From Treponema sp. (GTDB lineage: Bacteria > Spirochaetota > Spirochaetia > Treponematales > Breznakiellaceae): DNA of 5,737 bases. Position numbers and translations under genes: made by a program. Below are positions 5,531 to 5,737 of the stretch, one piece after another. The first letter of the stretch is position 1; every line of letters begins with the position of its first letter. The DNA lies in the NCBI GenBank assembly GCA_009785545.1, contig WQWD01000161.1, positions 1-5,737 of the forward strand. Reading direction: 5' to 3'. The notes beneath the pieces were generated by a model. The model did not search any database. It was not told where the DNA came from and saw only the letters and a program-made list of their open reading frames with translations.

Positions 5531-5737
5531 CTACCTTATAAGATAAAACTCTACACGGCGATTTCTCCACCAGTTGTCTCGATCTTCAAAATCGGCGATG
5601 GTCTGAGAAGAGCCGGCTCCTGCAAAGGTCAACCTGCTGCGGGCTACTCCGTAATGGACAAGTCTATCCACAATTGCCCTAGCTCTAGCTTCGCTAAGCC
5701 GCTGTAACGCCGCTTCCTCGCGATCTCTGGCGGGGCC
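5531..5737 (-). CDS. OmpA-family protein, C-terminal 68 residues (runs off right edge)
   Basis: The frame is open from base 5737 and ends at TAG (5533-5531). The visible segment is the second half of an OmpA/MotB-type peptidoglycan-binding domain, which anchors an outer-membrane or periplasmic protein to the cell wall. Counting from the edge, LSEARARAI (14-22) is the conserved helix whose arginine (residue 18) binds diaminopimelate in OmpA structures. YGVARSRLTFAGAGSS (29-44) is the G-V-x-x-x-R-L-x-x-x-G-x-G strand-turn. NRRVEFYLIR (59-68) is the terminal N-R-R-V-[ED]-[FV] strand that closes the domain. The N-terminal half, including the usual G-H-T-D motif and any signal peptide, lies outside the window, so whether it is a barrel, a lipoprotein or a repeat-bearing protein cannot be told. 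The gene is transcribed towards the two hairpins at 5421-5518. Confidence 0.88.
   Translation of the reverse strand, partial: GPARDREEAALQRLSEARARAIVDRLVHYGVARSRLTFAGAGSSQTIADFEDRDNWWRNRRVEFYLIR

Noticed and set aside
5230..5570. Minus-strand open frames across the right-hand intergenic region (97 and 65 codons)
   Set aside because: They run through both hairpins and antisense to the small basic protein, and one overlaps the OmpA tail in another frame. They resemble no known protein and have no convincing ribosome binding site.
5504..5707. Plus-strand 67-codon frame at the right edge
   Set aside because: It is the antisense shadow of the OmpA C-terminal domain, whose motifs clearly mark the minus strand as coding.

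Overview
The window holds six genes, two of them cut off by its edges, packed with little intergenic space (about 42% GC by eye). The OmpA-type peptidoglycan-binding tail at the right edge points to a cell with an outer membrane. That tail, a GAF–HD-GYP cyclic-di-GMP protein, a stand-alone DRTGG protein and a small lysine-rich protein together would fit a spirochaete, possibly a Treponema-like gut or sugar-degrading species. The assignment rests on remembered family resemblance only and is tentative.

Layout: (1) minus strand, 1520 to 1: a GAF–HD-GYP phosphodiesterase followed after 35 bases by the first 77 residues of a PfkB-family sugar kinase, probably one operon. (2) plus strand, 1667-4804: a complete cytoplasmic GH2 beta-galactosidase (lacZ) with both catalytic glutamates. 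The 146-base gap between HD-GYP and lacZ carries promoter-like elements for both directions arranged almost symmetrically around base 1580. (3) minus strand, 5171-4815: a 118-residue DRTGG-domain protein that converges on lacZ with only 10 bases between stop codons. (4) plus strand, 5269-5376: a 35-residue very basic protein with a strong ribosome binding site, divergent from the DRTGG gene across a 97-base region with overlapping -10 boxes and a perfect 10-bp palindrome. (5) 5377-5530: a non-coding stretch with two strong hairpins. The first is a bidirectional terminator between the small gene and the OmpA gene. (6) minus strand, 5737-5531: the C-terminal 68 residues of an OmpA-family protein.

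How they may work together: lacZ supplies monosaccharides from beta-galactosides, and the PfkB kinase phosphorylates a sugar or sugar acid. Their shared control region with a cyclic-di-GMP hydrolase suggests, as inference only, a link between carbohydrate supply and the motile/sessile switch. The DRTGG protein, the small basic protein and the OmpA tail look like an unrelated neighbouring block. No mobile element, CRISPR array, tRNA or rRNA was seen, and no gene-free stretch exceeds 300 bases. I found no clear undescribed multi-gene system. The points most worth checking are the small basic protein, the HD-GYP metal site with its insertion, and the two symmetrical divergent promoters.
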